Counted from the stretch's first letter, positions 16,883 to 25,927 are shown. The stretch is 64,000 nucleotides of DNA from Alphaproteobacteria bacterium (GCA_021774615.1 JAJFIW010000036.1:101318-165317); one strand, 5' to 3'. Notes: generated by a model not told the origin, from the letters alone. Numbers and translations: made by a program.

Positions 16883-18162
16883 GCTAGAACCTCCCTTAGT
16901 GCTGTAGTTAAAGCTGTAACATCGTTTTCGGTGGTGGTTTCTGTAGCTGTAATTAACAGTTTACCGTCGTGTAGTGGGTAACCAGCTAAAATGCCTTTTT
17001 CAGCCAGTTTATTAACTACATCTTCTGCATCATCTATGGGTAGTTGAACTGTAAACTCGTTAAAGAAACTAGTATTAATAACTTTAACATCGTTTATTTC
17101 TTCAAGCTTGTCTGCAAGGTCGCATGCTTTTTGGTGGTTTAGTAATGCTAGATTTTTCATGCCTTGTTCGCCAAGCAAACTCATGTGTACGGTAAAGGCT
17201 AAAGCACAAAGACCAACATTAGTGCAGATATTAGACGTTGCCTTCTCGCGGCGGATGTGTTGCTCGCGGGTGCTTAATGTTAGTACGTAGCTTATTTTGC
17301 CATCGGCATCGGTGGTTTGCCCGCAAAGCCGCCCCGGCATTTGGCGGGTGTACTCTTTTTTACAAGCAAATAACCCTAAATGAGGCCCACCAAAACCGAG
17401 CCCAACACCAATGCTTTGCCCTTCACCTACTACAATGTCAGCCTCTTTAGGGGGAGGTAATAAGCCAAGGCTAAGAACTTCGGTAAAAACATGGATAAGC
17501 TTTGCACCAGTATCATCACAAGCTTTGCGATAGTCTTGCAACGAATGTGGAGTACCAAAAAAGTCAGGGCTTTGGATAATAAATGCAGCACTATCAGAGG
17601 AGGGTTTATCAGCAACTATAATATCTGCACCTGATGTACTTAAATATGTTTTTAACGTTTGTTCGTAGTGGGGGTGTAAGCCCGGGGCAATTGTAATAGT
17701 TTGCCGTTTTGTAATTCGTTGTGCCATTAGTGCAGCTTCAGCTAATGAAGTTGCGCCATCATACATAGAAGCGTTGGCAACATCCATACCTGTTAGTTCT
17801 GCCACATAGCTTTGGAACTCAAACAAATAAGCTAGTGTCCCTTGGGCAATTTCGGGTTGGTAGGGGGTGTAGGCAGTTAAAAACTCTGAACGTTGGATAA
17901 TATAGTCTACCGTTGCAGGGATATGGTGCCTATAACAACCTGCACCAATAAAAAACGGCGCATCTGCTGCAGATAAATTTTTACTAGCTAAAGCAGATAA
18001 TGCCCTTTCAACCTCGATTTCTCCTTGATGATTTGGTAGGTCTACCAGTTTATTTAACAGGTGCCCTGACGGAACACCTGCAAATAAATCATCTATGTGA
18101 GTAACGCCAATTTCTTCAAGCATAGCTTTACGGTCGGCGTTAGTATGAGGCAAATAGCGCAT
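16879..18162 (-). CDS. gcvPA: Glycine dehydrogenase subunit 1
   Basis: This is the N-terminal half of the split P-protein and forms a heterotetramer with GcvPB. The 427-residue product begins MRYLPHTNADRKAMLEEIG, the family start, and has FIGAGCYRHHIPATVDYI, TAYTPYQPEIAQGTLAYLFEFQ, the glycine-rich GLGFGGPHLGLFA and MPGRLCGQT. It lacks the PLP lysine, as expected for this subunit. It lies three bases after gcvH and overlaps gcvPB by four, inside the gcv operon. Confidence 0.96.
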   Translation of the reverse strand: MRYLPHTNADRKAMLEEIGVTHIDDLFAGVPSGHLLNKLVDLPNHQGEIEVERALSALASKNLSAADAPFFIGAGCYRHHIPATVDYIIQRSEFLTAYTPYQPEIAQGTLAYLFEFQSYVAELTGMDVANASMYDGATSLAEAALMAQRITKRQTITIAPGLHPHYEQTLKTYLSTSGADIIVADKPSSDSAAFIIQSPDFFGTPHSLQDYRKACDDTGAKLIHVFTEVLSLGLLPPPKEADIVVGEGQSIGVGLGFGGPHLGLFACKKEYTRQMPGRLCGQTTDADGKISYVLTLSTREQHIRREKATSNICTNVGLCALAFTVHMSLLGEQGMKNLALLNHQKACDLADKLEEINDVKVINTSFFNEFTVQLPIDDAEDVVNKLAEKGILAGYPLHDGKLLITATETTTENDVTALTTALREVLA

Positions 18163-18165
18163 ATA

Positions 18166-18558
18166 TTATGCTTCCAATGTATTAAGATACTCTTCGTATT
18201 CTTCTGCTGTCATCATTTCTTTTAGTTCGCTAAGGTCAGACAGTTTGATTCTTGCTATCCAACCGTCAGAATAAGGCTTTTCGTTTATTAACTGTGGGTT
18301 ATCGGAAAGATCTGCATTTATTTCGATAACTTCGCCACTTACTGGTGTATAAACTTCGCTTGCAGCTTTAACAGACTCTACAACTGCAAAATCGTCGCCT
18401 AGAGATATTTTATTGCCAATTTCAGGTAATTCTACAAATACAAGGTCTCCTAAAACCTCTTGGGCATAGTCGCTTACACCAATAGTAGCGATAGAATCGT
18501 CAATTTCTAACCATTCATGGTCTGGTGTGTATTTTAAGTGTGCTGGTGTATCTGCCAT
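18166..18558 (-). CDS. gcvH: Glycine cleavage H protein
   Basis: GcvH is the lipoyl carrier that shuttles the aminomethyl group between the P, T and L proteins. The 130-residue product has the typical start KYTPDHEWLEID and the lipoylation segment ESVKAASEVYTPVSGEV with Lys64. Length is standard. It lies 21 bases after gcvT and three before gcvPA. The L protein is not in this operon, so the lipoamide dehydrogenase from 10319-11710 or another copy must serve it. Confidence 0.97.
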   Translation of the reverse strand: MADTPAHLKYTPDHEWLEIDDSIATIGVSDYAQEVLGDLVFVELPEIGNKISLGDDFAVVESVKAASEVYTPVSGEVIEINADLSDNPQLINEKPYSDGWIARIKLSDLSELKEMMTAEEYEEYLNTLEA

Positions 18559-18579
18559 CTTTGTCTCCGTCTTTATTTG

Positions 18580-19701
18580 TTATGCGCTCGGTTTAATCGG
18601 GCGAGGGTTAATGAAATTTAGCTCATGTGTAACCGCTCGTAAACGACGATTTCGCACTTCGACTAAAATAATTTTGCCAGCTTCGGCAAAAGCGCTTTCT
18701 ACATACCCTTGGCCAATAGACTGTTTGGTAGATGGCGAAAACCCACCACTGGTTAAAATACCAATTGTATGGCCGTCAGGGCTTAGTAGTTTGGCACCTT
18801 CTCGTGCTACACCTTTTTCGGTTATTTTAACCCCAATACGTTTTCGTTCAACACCCTCTGTAAGCTCTTTTTTAATACGGTTATGCCCAATAAATCCTTC
18901 ATTTTTGCGGTTAACTACCCACTTAATATCGGCCTCAATAGGAGATGTTGTAGTATCCATATCATGACCATATAAAGGAAAGCCCATTTCAAGCCTTAGG
19001 CTGTCTCGTGCGCCTAAACCAATGGGGCGGATGTCTTCGTGTTGCACAAGTGTGCGCCAAATACTCATGGATTTATCGTCATTATTAGGAATAGATATTT
19101 CAAACCCGTCTTCGCCTGTATAGCCAGTTCTTGTGATAAAAACATCTATACCCATTATACGAGCAGGCATGCCGTGCATATATAATAAACCTTCAAGGTT
19201 GGTGTTGGGTAATAGTGCTTCTTTTAAAGCTTGTTCGGCACAAGGGCCCTGGATAGCAAGTAGAGGGGTTCCTGCTTTAAGTGGAGTAAGGACAGCGTCA
19301 CCTTCGAGGTTATCGTTTATCCATGCAATGTCTTTTTCACGGCAAGATGCATTAATAACAAGGTAAAATAAGTTTTCGTTAATGCGAGTTATTATAAGGT
19401 CATCAACAACACCACCTTCGTGGTTGGTTAAAACTGTGTAACGGGAGCGACCATTGTCTGTTTTCTTGAAAGATGTTGGAGTAAGGCGGCTTAAGTTTTT
19501 AGCAGCATCAGCACCTTCTAAAAAACATTGCCCCATGTGTGATACATCAAACAACCCTGCACGGGTGCGTACCCATTCGTGCTCACGTATAATGCCGTCA
19601 GCATAGTTAAGGGGCATCATAAAACCAGCAAAGGGAACAATTTTAGCATGGTCTTCTACGTGGCCATCATAAAATGGTGTTTTTATAGATTTATCTGGCA
19701 T
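18580..19701 (-). CDS. gcvT: Aminomethyltransferase (T protein)
   Basis: GcvT releases ammonia from the aminomethyl-lipoyl intermediate and forms 5,10-methylenetetrahydrofolate. The 373-residue product has the folate-binding start (TPFYDGHVEDHAKIVPFAGF), GLFDVSHMGQ with the catalytic Asp, RTGYTGEDGFEI, and the C-terminal barrel with GFSPSTKQSIGQGYV. It leads the gcv operon. Only 51 bases separate it from the upstream gene, and no glycine riboswitch could fit there, so glycine control, if any, works in some other way. Confidence 0.96.
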   Translation of the reverse strand: MPDKSIKTPFYDGHVEDHAKIVPFAGFMMPLNYADGIIREHEWVRTRAGLFDVSHMGQCFLEGADAAKNLSRLTPTSFKKTDNGRSRYTVLTNHEGGVVDDLIITRINENLFYLVINASCREKDIAWINDNLEGDAVLTPLKAGTPLLAIQGPCAEQALKEALLPNTNLEGLLYMHGMPARIMGIDVFITRTGYTGEDGFEISIPNNDDKSMSIWRTLVQHEDIRPIGLGARDSLRLEMGFPLYGHDMDTTTSPIEADIKWVVNRKNEGFIGHNRIKKELTEGVERKRIGVKITEKGVAREGAKLLSPDGHTIGILTSGGFSPSTKQSIGQGYVESAFAEAGKIILVEVRNRRLRAVTHELNFINPRPIKPSA

Positions 19702-19752
19702 TTTTAAGCTCTCATTTTTTATAGTTACTTTAGATTATTTATAAAGAGCCGT

Positions 19753-20310
19753 CTAGCGTGATGGGTGTATTATTACACCAATAATGGCTTTACGGTTAAT
19801 AAGACCAAAACGAGAGCTATCGGTTGTTCCTCCGACTTGGTCACCTAAAACCATGTATGTATTAGGGGGTATAATGCCTTTAAAACTTTTCTCGTATAGT
19901 TGCAGCATTCTGGCTTTGGCTGTGGGCAACTTATAAAGGACTTTGGCACTATTTTTAAGAAGTTTTCCGTTAACTTCTACATACCATAAAGGCCTTGTTC
20001 CTATTTGCTTAATTTTAAACCTATCGCCATGGATAGCTTTGATTATTTTTATAAGTGGTATTTTGGATGAACCATTTTTTAAAATAACAATAGTTTCATT
20101 GCTTAAGGGTAATTTTGTACAAGATAAAGGCTCCCAAGCGATTGTACTCCCATTGCGAACAAGAGGAGCAAGAGAATTGCCTTTTACAAGAGATTTTTGC
20201 TCTATGCACTCTTTTTTAGAATTTTGTGTGTTAATATCTTCTCCAAAAGATACTTTAGGGAAGGTAAGAAATAAGCATAAAATAACTATTAATGGTTTAA
20301 TTTGTTTCAT
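19753..20310 (-). CDS. Secreted signal-peptidase-I-like (S26) protein
   Basis: The 185-residue product has S26 peptidase features in the right order. KGNSLAPL holds the candidate nucleophile Ser46. Lys88 lies in KIIKAIHGD, seven residues before Gly-Asp as in LepB. VLGDQVGGTTDSSRFG matches the box normally written GDNR..S.DSR.WG. Unlike LepB, the N-terminus (MKQIKPLIVILCLFLTFPKV, then SFG) looks like a cleavable signal peptide, so the mature protein would be soluble in the periplasm. TraF-type conjugation peptidases are the nearest idea, but no conjugation genes are nearby. AAGGA precedes the ATG. Cys35 and Cys64 could form a disulfide. Confidence 0.72.
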   Translation of the reverse strand: MKQIKPLIVILCLFLTFPKVSFGEDINTQNSKKECIEQKSLVKGNSLAPLVRNGSTIAWEPLSCTKLPLSNETIVILKNGSSKIPLIKIIKAIHGDRFKIKQIGTRPLWYVEVNGKLLKNSAKVLYKLPTAKARMLQLYEKSFKGIIPPNTYMVLGDQVGGTTDSSRFGLINRKAIIGVIIHPSR

Positions 20311-20426
20311 GTTTTTCCTTACTTAGTAATATATGTAAGTATTATTATATACATGTTCTTATGGGTTGATATAAAAAAAAATTAAGAAATATGAAAAATA
20401 TTTTTTGAACTTAAACTTTCTAAAAC

Positions 20427-20455
20427 TTGACCTTTCTTGTTTAAATAGACAAAAT
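20427..20455 (+). promoter_or_regulatory. Possible sigma-70 promoter of the GGDEF gene
   Basis: TTGACC at 20427-20432 and CAAAAT at 20450-20455 are separated by 17 bases. The -35 element matches five of six consensus positions and the -10 only four. It lies about 45 bases before the likely start codon in an otherwise AT-rich spacer, where chance matches are common. Confidence 0.35.
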
Positions 20456-20498
20456 AGCTTGTAATAATAAAATCTTGAAAGAGGTCTTTGACGATATA

Positions 20499-21758
20499 AT
20501 GAGTATTATGAGTAAAATATTAAGACTTCCTATAGTTTTCGGTATTAGTTTTCTTTTAGTGGGAGGTGCTGTTTTTGGTGCTCTTTTCCTGCAAGCAAAC
20601 AACATATATAAGCAAGACGGCTACCAGCAAGCTAGTGTGAGCTTACAGCAACTATCAACAATAGCAGGCGATATGCTTCGTCAGCGCATTAACGCTGAAA
20701 TGGAACACTTATCTTTAGAAGGCGTACCCGACCCCAATATGATTAGGCAGCACATGAATGCTGTTATGCAGAGTTTCCCAGGGCAAATTATTATTATGAA
20801 TGCCGATGGTAGCGATGTTCCTGCAACGTCTATTACTCAAGAACAGCTAGATAGTATTTTTCCTACTCTTGTAGATAAAAAAGCTCAAAGTTCTTTTGAA
20901 CTAAACATTAGAGGCATAGACTACTTTATTTATACAGATTTTTTGCGATTCACAGCATCTAAGAATGCTGATTTTATGGCATTCTATTTAGTCCGTAGCG
21001 AGCATATGCTTAAACCATATCAGACACTTGTTCGGCAAATAATTCTTCTTTCTTTTGTCGGCGTTATATTACTGTTTTTTTGCGGAATGTTGTTCGGTAA
21101 GTTTATGTCTGTACGTATGGACCGTATAACTAATGCGCTATTATCTGCCGAACAAGGATTAAAGCCAGAGCCTCTTGGTACTTTTGGCACATACGAGTTT
21201 TGCAATCTCTCAAGAGCTGTAAACATATTATTACAAGGCCCTACAGAAAAAGATAAGGTACGCCAACAAGCAAATACAGATGCATTGACAGGAGTTCTCA
21301 ATAGGCGTGGTTTTGTCCAAGCTATAGACGAGCGTTTTTCTCAAGGAGGAGAGTCATCAGAGATGAGTGTAATGTTCCTCGATCTTGATGGATTCAAACC
21401 TATCAACGATACTTATGGCCATGATGTAGGTGACAGTATTTTAAAAGAAGTTGCTAAGCGTTTAGGTACATGTACTAGGGAACAAGACCTTATTTGCCGC
21501 CTTGGTGGAGACGAGTTTGTCCTACTTTTCCCAACTCTTGTGGACAGAGATGTATTAACCCAACGTGCAGATAGTGTATTAGCACAAATAAACGAACCAT
21601 ACTGGGTTGGCGACAGCCGTGTTACTATGGGGGTCAGTATTGGTATTAGTATTGGACCTGCTGATGGCAAAACAGGAGAGCAGCTATTGGCTTCTTCTGA
21701 TGAAGCTATGTACACAGCGAAGAAAACAGGTAAAAACCAATATACTTTTTACTCGTAA
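20499..21758 (+). CDS. Membrane GGDEF diguanylate cyclase
   Basis: The product makes cyclic di-GMP from two GTP. Counted from the ATG at 20499 it has 419 residues: a membrane segment at about 10-30, a periplasmic sensor-like region of about 140 residues rich in Gln and Met, a second membrane segment near 180-205, a short linker, and a C-terminal GGDEF domain. The active-site GGDEF is at 336-340, and the product-inhibition site RxxD (REQD) is at 327-330, so feedback inhibition is likely. A TTG at 20475 would add eight residues; neither start has an ideal ribosome site. No sensed ligand can be read from the sequence. An EAL protein is encoded 14 kb downstream. Confidence 0.9.
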   Translation: MSIMSKILRLPIVFGISFLLVGGAVFGALFLQANNIYKQDGYQQASVSLQQLSTIAGDMLRQRINAEMEHLSLEGVPDPNMIRQHMNAVMQSFPGQIIIMNADGSDVPATSITQEQLDSIFPTLVDKKAQSSFELNIRGIDYFIYTDFLRFTASKNADFMAFYLVRSEHMLKPYQTLVRQIILLSFVGVILLFFCGMLFGKFMSVRMDRITNALLSAEQGLKPEPLGTFGTYEFCNLSRAVNILLQGPTEKDKVRQQANTDALTGVLNRRGFVQAIDERFSQGGESSEMSVMFLDLDGFKPINDTYGHDVGDSILKEVAKRLGTCTREQDLICRLGGDEFVLLFPTLVDRDVLTQRADSVLAQINEPYWVGDSRVTMGVSIGISIGPADGKTGEQLLASSDEAMYTAKKTGKNQYTFYS

Positions 21759-21788
21759 AAATTATTTATATTAGAATGGAGATAACTT

Positions 21789-22256
21789 ATGGGTTATGAA
21801 ATAGTTCATCCAGAGCAGGGCTGCGACGTCTTTGATAAAGACTTTGGTGACAAACCTATAGTGTATTTAGGTGGGAATAGCCGTGGGCGCGACTGGAGAA
21901 TTGATTTTTTGCGACGCTTTAATAAAGAAAATGTTTTATTTATTAACCCTCGTCGTGATACCTATGTCCACCCTGAAGATATGCCAAGTGAACATGCCGA
22001 GCAAGTCTTATGGGAGCGAAGTGGGGTTAATAAATCTGATATAACAGTTTTTTGGCTAGGAGAAGGGCTTGCAAACCAAGCTGCCCGTGTTGAAATTGGC
22101 TATGCTTTAGGCTTAGGTAAACATGTTATTATCGGTGCTGAAGCTGGTTTTTTAGGTCTAGAACATTTAAGCGCATTTAGCGGGTTGGTTCTTTCTACTT
22201 CTGTAGAAGGTCTTATGGACAGAATGGCTGCAGCACTGCGAGAAATTCGTAAATAA
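21789..22256 (+). CDS. Nucleoside 2-deoxyribosyltransferase-like protein
   Basis: The 155-residue product resembles the nucleoside 2-deoxyribosyltransferase-like group. It has IVYLGGNSRGRDWRIDFLRRF at the first strand, FINPRRDTY, the segment DITVFWLGEGLANQAARVEIGYALGLGK with a conserved Glu in the EIG position, and a final hydrophobic strand. Members cleave or exchange the N-glycosidic bond of nucleosides or nucleotides, and some act in nucleotide-based signalling or phage biology. It follows the GGDEF gene by 30 bases and directly abuts the next membrane protein gene (TAA then ATG), so the pair is probably co-translated. The substrate is unknown. Confidence 0.66.
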   Translation: MGYEIVHPEQGCDVFDKDFGDKPIVYLGGNSRGRDWRIDFLRRFNKENVLFINPRRDTYVHPEDMPSEHAEQVLWERSGVNKSDITVFWLGEGLANQAARVEIGYALGLGKHVIIGAEAGFLGLEHLSAFSGLVLSTSVEGLMDRMAAALREIRK

Positions 22257-22667
22257 ATGAATATTGATTTTTCCTTTAACAAGCTAGCGCTTTTATATGG
22301 TATTGGCAGCGTAATGGCAGCTGTTACAGTTACAGCTAATTGGTTTATACGAGAAATGATGGGGGGTGGGTTAGCTCTTTTATCGTTTCAACCAGGGATA
22401 GACAACTATTATATGCCGATGGTATGGGGTGGTATTTGGGGGTTATTATATATATTCCCATTGCATTCACTATCATGGGTATGGCGAGGAATAATTTTTG
22501 GGTTTGCTCCAGCATTGACCCATTTATCGCTTAAATCTGGTGGGGTTAACCAAGCTATAGACTTCCTAAGCCCTGACAGGTTCTTGCGCCATGACACCCT
22601 TATTGTAATAATTGTATATATTATTTTTTGGGGGCTTAGCACTTCTTACCTTAGCCGCAAGGCATAA
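22257..22667 (+). CDS. Unknown small membrane protein
   Basis: I do not recognise this 136-residue protein. It has about four hydrophobic segments (near residues 10-30, 48-70, 74-92 and 113-132), a glycine-rich loop with REMMGGGL, and a Trp-rich centre. The ATG comes immediately after the stop of the deoxyribosyltransferase-like gene with no space, which suggests that the two proteins act together. It converges on a lipoprotein gene with four bases between the stops. No transporter or channel motif is visible. Confidence 0.6.
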   Translation: MNIDFSFNKLALLYGIGSVMAAVTVTANWFIREMMGGGLALLSFQPGIDNYYMPMVWGGIWGLLYIFPLHSLSWVWRGIIFGFAPALTHLSLKSGGVNQAIDFLSPDRFLRHDTLIVIIVYIIFWGLSTSYLSRKA

Positions 22668-22671
22668 GCTG

Positions 22672-23214
22672 CTAACTTTTGCATTTGTCGGCAAGCTTAA
22701 CAAGCGCTTGCGGGAACCCCGACGCTGAGACCACCACCTTTTTAGATCTAGGCACAGGGTCATAAGAGCTCGCTTGAGGCGTGTACTCAATAACAAAATA
22801 CACACGATTGCTTATCATTTGTGCGGTGGCATATGGGGTATTTGGTATTTCAAAAGACCACAAGTAGCCTTGTCCATTAAGATTTATATTAACTCCACCA
22901 ATACCTACTAAACTTATTTTAGGGAAGCCATCTACATTACTAGGCAACTTTGTAACTATGCGCAAAGTATTATGGCTTATGCTTCCATCAGTTTCGACAG
23001 TGACGCTATTCTTTTTGGAAGTTACCTTACAGTCTTTAACTTGCCATGTGCTTATATCGCCAGTTATTTTATTTACTTTAGAGGCTTTTAGCGCAGAATC
23101 ATTGATAAAGCCAATGTCAGTTTTGGTTTGGTTTAGTTCGCAGCCTGACAAAGTCACCATTGTAGCTAAAGCAAAGGAATAAAATAGCTGTTGTTTGTTT
23201 TTTATGAGCTGCAT
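22672..23214 (-). CDS. Unknown lipoprotein
   Basis: The 180-residue product starts with a basic N-terminus and a hydrophobic stretch ending in the lipobox LSGC, so it should be lipidated and carried to the envelope. The mature part is rich in beta-strand-forming and Ser/Thr/Val residues, with two further cysteines (in VKDCKV and near the C-terminus in DKCKS) that may pair. I do not recognise the family. A GTG at 23223 would add three residues, but the ATG at 23214 is preferred. It stands alone, convergent with the small membrane protein gene. Confidence 0.68.
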   Translation of the reverse strand: MQLIKNKQQLFYSFALATMVTLSGCELNQTKTDIGFINDSALKASKVNKITGDISTWQVKDCKVTSKKNSVTVETDGSISHNTLRIVTKLPSNVDGFPKISLVGIGGVNINLNGQGYLWSFEIPNTPYATAQMISNRVYFVIEYTPQASSYDPVPRSKKVVVSASGFPQALVKLADKCKS

Positions 23215-23264
23215 GTGGTACACTTTTAAATAGTTTCATATAAGTCTGGTGATTATATAGTAAT

Positions 23265-23339
23265 ATCAATTCCAAATGCTACACATTTGAAATTGCACTA
23301 AACTCGCTTAAAATGCAGCAAAGCTACATCTGAATTGAT
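23265..23339. repeat. Imperfect inverted repeat before the aldehyde dehydrogenase gene
   Basis: ATCAATTC (23265-23272) and GAATTGAT (23332-23339) form 8-base arms 59 bases apart. Just inside the left arm is a small hairpin, CAAATG-N5-CATTTG (23273-23289). The block fills the spacer between two divergent genes and could be an operator pair or a folded leader. There is no second copy in this window. Confidence 0.3.
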
Positions 23340-23365
23340 TATAGTAAATAAAAAGGGCTAATCCA

Positions 23366-24916
23366 ATGGCAAACGATACTATAGACATAAAAACATCTGA
23401 AATAGATAATGTTTTTAAAGAGCTTGGGATACAAGCGGTTAATAGTGGTGTTTGTGGTGAAAAATGGCACAAGAAACCAAATGGCAAAAATCTTATTTCT
23501 TATAACCCTTCAACAGGTAAACCTTTAGCCGAAATTATTTGTGCTGATGATGCAGACTATGAAAAAGTTGTAGTACAAGCGCAAGCTGCATTTATAAAAT
23601 GGCGAAAGTTGCCAGCACCACAACGTGGCGAGATTATCCGACAACTTGGCGAGGAATATCGCAACCATAAATACTCCTTAGGTAAGTTACACTCCCTTGA
23701 AGTAGGCAAAATCTTTAGTGAAGGTTTGGGCGAAGTTCAAGAAGCTATAGATATTTGCGACTTTGCGGTTGGTTTGTCTCGTCAACTTTACGGCCTAACG
23801 ATGCACTCGGAGCGCCCTGAACACCGTATGTACGAGCAATGGCACCCTATGGGAGTAGTTGGGGTTATTACGGCATTTAATTTCCCGTCTGCTGTGTGGG
23901 CGTGGAATGCAACTATTGCTGCAGTCTGTGGGAACACAATGGTTTGGAAACCTTCCGAGAAAGCGCCATTAACCGCAATTGCTATGCAAAAAATAGCCCA
24001 TAAAGTTTTAGAAAAACACGACATGCAAGGTATTATGGGGCTTGTTATTTCCCCAGACAGAGCCCTAGGTGAGAAAATGGCAGCAGATACACGCATGCCG
24101 CTTATATCGGCAACAGGCTCGGTTGCTATGGGGCGTAGTGTAGGGCAAGTAGTAGCAAACCGGTTTGGCCGTAGTTTACTTGAGCTTGGCGGCAATAACG
24201 CAGTTATCGTGATGGATGATGCAGATGTTAATTTAGCAATGCGTGCAATTGCTTTTGGTGCAGTTGGCACAGCAGGGCAACGCTGCACAACAACAAGAAG
24301 AGTTTTTGTCCATGAAGCTATCGAAAATCAACTTGTTGATAAACTTTTAGCTGCCTATAAATCTGTTTCTATTGGTAACCCTTTGCAAGACGGGGTTTTA
24401 ATGGGGCCTCTTATTGATGCTGATGCAGTTAAAAGTTACCAAAAAGCTATTACCCAAGCACAAAAGGAAGGTGGCAAGCTTATTGCTGGCGGTAAGCCTT
24501 TAAATATGGGTAAAGGTTATTTTGTGGAGCCAACTATAATTTTAGCTAACAAACCATTACCTATTATGCAAACTGAAGTTTTTGCACCCATTTTATATAT
24601 TTGCCCAATTCAAAAATTAGAAGATGCCATTTCATTCCAGAATGATGTTCCGCAAGGTTTGTCATCGGCTATCTTTACTGGTGGCTTGGGTAATGCCGAA
24701 CAGTTCTTGTCAGTAGTTGGCTCTGACTGTGGTATTGCTAATGTTAATATTGGTACATCAGGCGCTGAAATTGGCGGTGCTTTTGGCGGTGAAAAAGAAA
24801 CTGGCGGCGGGCGTGAGTCTGGTTCTGACTCTTGGAAGGTTTATATGCGGCGCCAAACTTGCACGATTAATTATGGAAAAAAACTACCACTAGCGCAAGG
24901 TGTTGAATTTATTTAA
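23366..24916 (+). CDS. Aldehyde dehydrogenase, ALDH7 (aminoadipate-semialdehyde) type
   Basis: The 516-residue product belongs to the NAD(P)-dependent aldehyde dehydrogenases. Visible motifs are the cofactor region ITAFNFPSAVWAWN followed by WKPSEKAPLTA, the general-base Glu in LELGGNN, the nucleophile Cys in GTAGQRCTTTRR, and EIGGAFGGEKETGGGRESG near the C-terminus. That last block, and the start with ELGI and a long N-terminal tail, are characteristic of the antiquitin/ALDH7 group. The group oxidises alpha-aminoadipate semialdehyde (piperideine-6-carboxylate) in lysine breakdown or protects against aldehydes. cobS follows after 54 bases. Lysine catabolism genes are not nearby, so the substrate is an inference. 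Confidence 0.88.
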   Translation: MANDTIDIKTSEIDNVFKELGIQAVNSGVCGEKWHKKPNGKNLISYNPSTGKPLAEIICADDADYEKVVVQAQAAFIKWRKLPAPQRGEIIRQLGEEYRNHKYSLGKLHSLEVGKIFSEGLGEVQEAIDICDFAVGLSRQLYGLTMHSERPEHRMYEQWHPMGVVGVITAFNFPSAVWAWNATIAAVCGNTMVWKPSEKAPLTAIAMQKIAHKVLEKHDMQGIMGLVISPDRALGEKMAADTRMPLISATGSVAMGRSVGQVVANRFGRSLLELGGNNAVIVMDDADVNLAMRAIAFGAVGTAGQRCTTTRRVFVHEAIENQLVDKLLAAYKSVSIGNPLQDGVLMGPLIDADAVKSYQKAITQAQKEGGKLIAGGKPLNMGKGYFVEPTIILANKPLPIMQTEVFAPILYICPIQKLEDAISFQNDVPQGLSSAIFTGGLGNAEQFLSVVGSDCGIANVNIGTSGAEIGGAFGGEKETGGGRESGSDSWKVYMRRQTCTINYGKKLPLAQGVEFI

Positions 24917-24970
24917 TTTAATGTAGATATACATAAGTAAGATAAACATAAATAGAGAAGGCTTAGAAAA

Positions 24971-25927
24971 ATGGCCCTTAATACTATAGATTCGTCTAAA
25001 ACAAAAAAAATTAAAGTTGCTGATATGTTTGGTATAGACTCTTCGTTGACGGTAGAAGGATTCGCAGAAAAGAACGAATTTGTTCCAGATATAGATGAAA
25101 CCTACCAGTTTGACAAAGAAACCACCGAAGTTCTTTTGGCAGGTTTTGAGAACAACCTACGTATTCTAGTGCAAGGCTACCATGGTACAGGTAAATCAAC
25201 CCATATCGAACAAGTAGCAGCACGCCTTAACTGGCCTTGCTTTAGGCTTAACCTAGATGGGCATATCTCAAGGTTGGACTTAGTCGGTCGGGATGCAATT
25301 GTTATTGAAAAAGGTAAGCAAATAACAACTTTCAGAGAGGGTATTTTACCGTGGGCGTTGCAACAGCCAATGGTTCTTGTTCTGGACGAGTATGACGCAG
25401 GCCGTCCTGAGGTTATGTTTGTTATCCAAAGACTTCTCGAGAAAGAGGGGGTACTAGCACTCCCCGAACAAAACAGGATTATTCAGCCTCATCCTAAATT
25501 TAGATTATTTGGAACATCTAATACAGTTGGTCTTGGTGATGCAACTGGCCTTTACCACGGCACCCACCAACTAAATCAAGCGCAAATGGACAGGTGGAAC
25601 ATGGTAGCACGCCTTAATTATTTGCCTGAAAACAAAGAGGTGGATATTGTTCTAGCAAAAGCTACAGAGCTGCATAATCGCCGTGACTTAGTCGAGAAAA
25701 TGGTGCGTCTTGCAGGGTTAACCCGGACTGGCTTTATGGCTGGGGACATTGCAACGGTCATGTCCCCGAGGACTGTTATTATGTGGGCAGAAAATGCTGA
25801 GATATTAGGCGATATTTACGAGTCTTACCGGTTAACATTTATTAACCGAGCTGATGTGGAAGATGAAGAAACACTAAACGAATATTTCCAGCGTGTATTT
25901 GGCACAACTAAAGGCCTTGTTTTATAA
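24971..25927 (+). CDS. cobS: CobS-type AAA+ ATPase
   Basis: CobS is the AAA+ subunit which, with CobT, drives cobalt insertion by CobN in aerobic cobalamin synthesis. The 318-residue product has Walker A GYHGTGKST, Walker B MVLVLDEYDAG, the sensor segment FRLFGTSNTVGLGD, and an arginine-rich C-terminal part with MSPRTVIMWAENA. Length agrees with the family. It is followed by cobT with two bases between them. No cobN or other cobalamin gene is in the window. CobS/CobT pairs are also found in alphaproteobacteria without complete B12 synthesis, so another chelatase or assembly role is possible. Confidence 0.9.
   Translation: MALNTIDSSKTKKIKVADMFGIDSSLTVEGFAEKNEFVPDIDETYQFDKETTEVLLAGFENNLRILVQGYHGTGKSTHIEQVAARLNWPCFRLNLDGHISRLDLVGRDAIVIEKGKQITTFREGILPWALQQPMVLVLDEYDAGRPEVMFVIQRLLEKEGVLALPEQNRIIQPHPKFRLFGTSNTVGLGDATGLYHGTHQLNQAQMDRWNMVARLNYLPENKEVDIVLAKATELHNRRDLVEKMVRLAGLTRTGFMAGDIATVMSPRTVIMWAENAEILGDIYESYRLTFINRADVEDEETLNEYFQRVFGTTKGLVL

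Noticed and set aside
19702-19752. Glycine riboswitch before gcvT
   Set aside because: Only 51 bases are available and no aptamer-like pairing is visible.
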